A program made the position numbers and the translations under genes. Under the pieces are notes generated by a model. That model was not told where the DNA came from and searched no databases. It saw nothing but the letters and a program-made list of their open reading frames with translations. A stretch of 16,798 bases of DNA from CAZTBB01 sp964611755 (lineage in GTDB: Bacteria > Pseudomonadota > Alphaproteobacteria > Micavibrionales > Micavibrionaceae), in contig CAZTBB010000038.1 in the NCBI GenBank assembly GCA_964611755.1, forward strand, positions 1 through 16,798, given 5' to 3'. Position 1 is the first letter of the stretch; each line of letters starts with the position of its first letter. Positions 14,877 to 16,798 of the stretch are shown here, one piece after another.

Positions 14877-14988
14877 GTGCTTTCAGTCCATCTGAAATGG
14901 TCTAGATCAAGATACTGAATTGATGGCTTTATCAATTCAAACCTCTCAATCTGTAAAACTTCAATGCATTTCTTCGCATCAATCTCAT
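14845..14988 (-). ncRNA. Candidate small RNA or terminator-controlled leader upstream of rsfS
   Basis: The segment has its own promoter (14995-15023) and intrinsic terminator, giving a predicted transcript of about 144 nt. Between them lie two clean hairpins: TGAATTGAT / ATCAATTCA (14916-14924 with 14931-14939, 9 bp, 6-nt loop) and TTTCAG / CTGAAA (14881-14886 with 14892-14897, 6 bp, 5-nt loop). The terminator stem is a third. CACCUCCU at 14879-14872 repeats the anti-Shine-Dalgarno core of 16S rRNA. GAGGU (14945-14941) could alternatively pair with ACCUC (14878-14874) and open the base of the terminator stem. I do not recognise a known RNA family. It may be a free sRNA, the 5' leader of the rsfS operon with attenuation, or only an untranslated 3' region of nadD. 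Confidence 0.4.
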
Positions 14989-14994
14989 ACCTCT

Positions 14995-15023
14995 ATTATA
15001 TTATTTAAAAAAACGACTCGCAA
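14995..15023 (-). promoter_or_regulatory. Predicted sigma70-type promoter in the nadD-rsfS gap
   Basis: Read on the - strand: TTGCGA (15023-15018), 17-nt spacer, TATAAT (15000-14995). Expected transcription start is near 14988. Immediately upstream of the -35 box is a small palindrome, ATAGA/TCTAT (15024-15034), which could be an operator. The spacer contains a seven-T run. The rest of the gap up to the nadD stop shows no gene. Confidence 0.55.
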
Positions 15024-15056
15024 ATAGATTCTATGCTGCAATGAGGATAATATATA

Positions 15057-15686
15057 CTAACCATTTGATTCTAAATTATTTTCTCTGATTTCTGTCGATG
15101 AAATATTGACCATTTTCTTCTGCATGAGCCAGTAACTGATTCCGGGACGCAAAACATAGCGTGCAGCATGATTAATGACGCTATGCCTTTGATTTGATTG
15201 CATTCTTAAGGGGAATTTTTGAATCAAAGATGTTGCGGGCATCCGCGTGAGATGAACCATGCAAATTTCATCCAAAAGTCGGCGCCAATGGTTCCATTTG
15301 TGCAAATTACTGGCATTATCCATTCCGCTAATCCAGACAAAATCGGTATTGGGATAGCGTTGTTTGAGTTTCTTAATAGAAAAATATGTGATTGTTGTCC
15401 CAAGATCCCGTTCAATATCACTGACCAATATTTTGGGGTGCTCAATCAAGTCTTTGCTCATTGCCAGGCGCTGATCAATATCGAGTGGTTTAATCTTCCC
15501 TTTTTTTAACGGGTTTTGCGGGGTTACCAGCCACCAAACGGCATCAAGTTTTAATGCGTTCATAGCAGCCAAACTGATATGCACATGACCTTTATGAGGG
15601 GGGTTAAATGATCCCCCCAGCAAGCCCACACGTCTATTTTTCCATAGATGGCCTGAGAGAAGGTGGGGAGGGGAGAAAAAGCTCAT
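15057..15686 (-). CDS. nadD: Nicotinate-nucleotide adenylyltransferase NadD
   Basis: NadD joins nicotinate mononucleotide with ATP to make deamido-NAD in cytoplasmic NAD biosynthesis. The 209-aa product carries the nucleotidyltransferase signature GGSFNPPHKGH (residues 24-34), the substrate-side block WWLVTPQNPLKK, FVWISGMDNASNLHKW, and the C-terminal ISSTEIR (195-201) that binds ATP phosphates. Length is typical. The ATG at 15686 lies 18 nt after the proA stop. No strong Shine-Dalgarno is visible, so coupling to proA translation is likely. proA-nadD-rsfS is a common alphaproteobacterial order; here the nadD-rsfS link is interrupted by a 243-nt gap holding a promoter and terminator. Confidence 0.96.
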   Translation of the reverse strand: MSFFSPPHLLSGHLWKNRRVGLLGGSFNPPHKGHVHISLAAMNALKLDAVWWLVTPQNPLKKGKIKPLDIDQRLAMSKDLIEHPKILVSDIERDLGTTITYFSIKKLKQRYPNTDFVWISGMDNASNLHKWNHWRRLLDEICMVHLTRMPATSLIQKFPLRMQSNQRHSVINHAARYVLRPGISYWLMQKKMVNISSTEIRENNLESNG

Positions 15687-15704
15687 AATGGATGTCAGTA
15701 TGAC

Positions 15705-16798
15705 TTAACTGGGGCGTGTTTGGCCAGCCCCTAAAACCTTATACTTATACGTGCAGAGCTGCTCGAGGCCAACAGGCCCACGGGCATGCATTTTGCCTGT
15801 CGCTATGCCTATTTCTGCGCCCAAGCCAAATTCACCGCCATCAGCAAACTGTGTTGAGGCGTTATGCATGGTAATTGCGCTATCAACTTCATTCATGAAT
15901 TTATCTGCAATATCTGAATCTTCGCACAAGATGCTGTCTGTATGATGCGAGCCAAATGTATTGATATGTTGAATGGCCTCATCTACCCCGTTAACGATAG
16001 CGCAGCTTAGCTTATTCGTCAGGTATTCTGTTTCCCAATCCTGGGTGGTGGCCTCACCAATGCGGGCATCGAGGCGCTGAGCCATTTTATCACCCACAAT
16101 CTCACAACCTGCATCAATCAATGCAGATAATGTTTTCTTTGCAATATCAGGGTTTAATTTTTGATCAATCAAAAGTGTTTCCATTGCGCCGCAAATACCG
16201 GTACGGCGCATCTTGGCATTGAGCGGCACATCCACGGCAATATCTTCGCGGGCACTTTCATGAATGTAAACATGGCAAATGCCATCCAAATGCGAAAAAA
16301 CCGGCATACGTGCCTCGTTCTGCACACGTTCAATCAACCCCTTGCCCCCTCGTGGGATCATCACATCAATATAATGATGGGCACGAAGCAGGGCACCCAC
16401 AGCCTCACGGTCAGGGGTTGCGATCATGGCGATAACATCCCTGGGGATCTTATTTTTCTCTAATATGTCTTGAATAATACGATGAAAGGCCAGTGAGCTA
16501 TGCAGGCTTTCGGAACCACCACGCAAAATAACAGCATTCTTTGACTTCAGACATAAAGCTGCAGCATCGACGGTCACATTGGGGCGTGATTCATATATCA
16601 TGCCCAAAACACCAATAGGGTCAGACACGCGCTGAATTTTCAGACCGTTGGGGCGCTCATTCTCCCATAATATATGACCCACCGGATCTGGAAGCTCTGC
16701 AATATTCTCACAGGCGCGAGCAATACCATCTATACGCTCCGCAGTCAGAGTAAGACGATCAATGAGAGCATCTGATAGTTTTTTTTCGCGCGCGGCTT
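15705..16798 (-). CDS. proA: Gamma-glutamyl phosphate reductase ProA, 5' truncated by window edge
   Basis: ProA reduces gamma-glutamyl phosphate to glutamate semialdehyde with NADPH, the second step of proline synthesis. About 364 residues are in the window; the frame stays open to the right edge, so the first ~50 residues lie outside. The upstream part reads ALIDRLTLTAERIDGIA and AELPDPVGHILWENERPNGL, standard N-terminal ProA sequence, so an in-frame GTG at 16682 is not the real start. Further matches are PIGVLGMIYESRPNVTVDAA, ILRGGSES, VIMIPRGGKGLI, the catalytic cysteine block RRTGICGAMETLLID, and the end GPVGLEQLCTYKYKVLGAGQTRPS. The stop at 15705-15707 is 18 nt before nadD. proB is expected upstream but is not in the window. 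Confidence 0.96.
   Translation of the reverse strand, partial: AAREKKLSDALIDRLTLTAERIDGIARACENIAELPDPVGHILWENERPNGLKIQRVSDPIGVLGMIYESRPNVTVDAAALCLKSKNAVILRGGSESLHSSLAFHRIIQDILEKNKIPRDVIAMIATPDREAVGALLRAHHYIDVMIPRGGKGLIERVQNEARMPVFSHLDGICHVYIHESAREDIAVDVPLNAKMRRTGICGAMETLLIDQKLNPDIAKKTLSALIDAGCEIVGDKMAQRLDARIGEATTQDWETEYLTNKLSCAIVNGVDEAIQHINTFGSHHTDSILCEDSDIADKFMNEVDSAITMHNASTQFADGGEFGLGAEIGIATGKMHARGPVGLEQLCTYKYKVLGAGQTRPS

Noticed and set aside
14841..14880. Terminator hairpin acting on the + strand
   Set aside because: On the + strand the A-run precedes the stem and no T-run follows, so it can terminate leftward transcription only.
1..16798. CRISPR arrays, insertion sequences, tRNA or rRNA genes
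   Set aside because: No regularly spaced repeats, transposase genes, target-site duplications or tRNA-like cloverleafs were seen; nearly all sequence is explained by recognised housekeeping genes.

Overview
This window is ordinary chromosomal housekeeping DNA with no mobile element, CRISPR array, tRNA or rRNA gene that I could see. Gene content and order point to an alphaproteobacterium of moderate GC. The evidence is the cluster proA-nadD-rsfS-rlmH-envC-ctpA-yibQ-rppH, the ruvCAB-ybgC-tolQRAB cluster, and a receiver protein carrying a C-terminal GPDRRR motif. A Rhodospirillales- or Micavibrio-like lineage is a guess, not a result.

Layout, left to right. Positions 1-1312 (+ strand) hold the 3' part of 5-formyltetrahydrofolate cyclo-ligase and a YmdB-type metallophosphoesterase. 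Positions 1316-2403 (- strand) hold a stand-alone receiver protein followed 2 nt later by an unnamed helical protein, which looks like a two-gene signalling unit. From a good sigma70-type promoter at about 2492, a long + strand run follows: yebC, ruvC, ruvA, ruvB, ybgC, tolQ, tolR, tolA, tolB (2559-9547). It joins a translation factor, the Holliday-junction resolvasome and the Tol envelope-constriction machine. tolB is not followed by pal. Instead its 3' end overlaps, tail to tail, the end of rppH.

The right half (9537-16798) is all - strand. Read in transcription order it is proA (5' end outside the window), nadD, a 243-nt gap, rsfS, rlmH, envC, ctpA, yibQ and rppH. It covers proline and NAD biosynthesis, ribosome silencing and 23S rRNA methylation, septal peptidoglycan amidase activation, a periplasmic processing protease and mRNA 5'-end decapping. 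rsfS through rppH are tightly packed or overlapping and are probably co-transcribed. The EnvC and YibQ proteins both look catalytically degenerate.

The least explained stretch is the nadD-rsfS gap. On the - strand it carries a TTGCGA-17 nt-TATAAT promoter, then about 144 nt containing two clean hairpins, then a very strong intrinsic terminator. This reads as an unannotated small RNA or a terminator-controlled leader for the rsfS operon. Just downstream, rsfS lacks any ATG, GTG or TTG start where homology requires one, although a strong Shine-Dalgarno sits 9 nt before an ATT codon.
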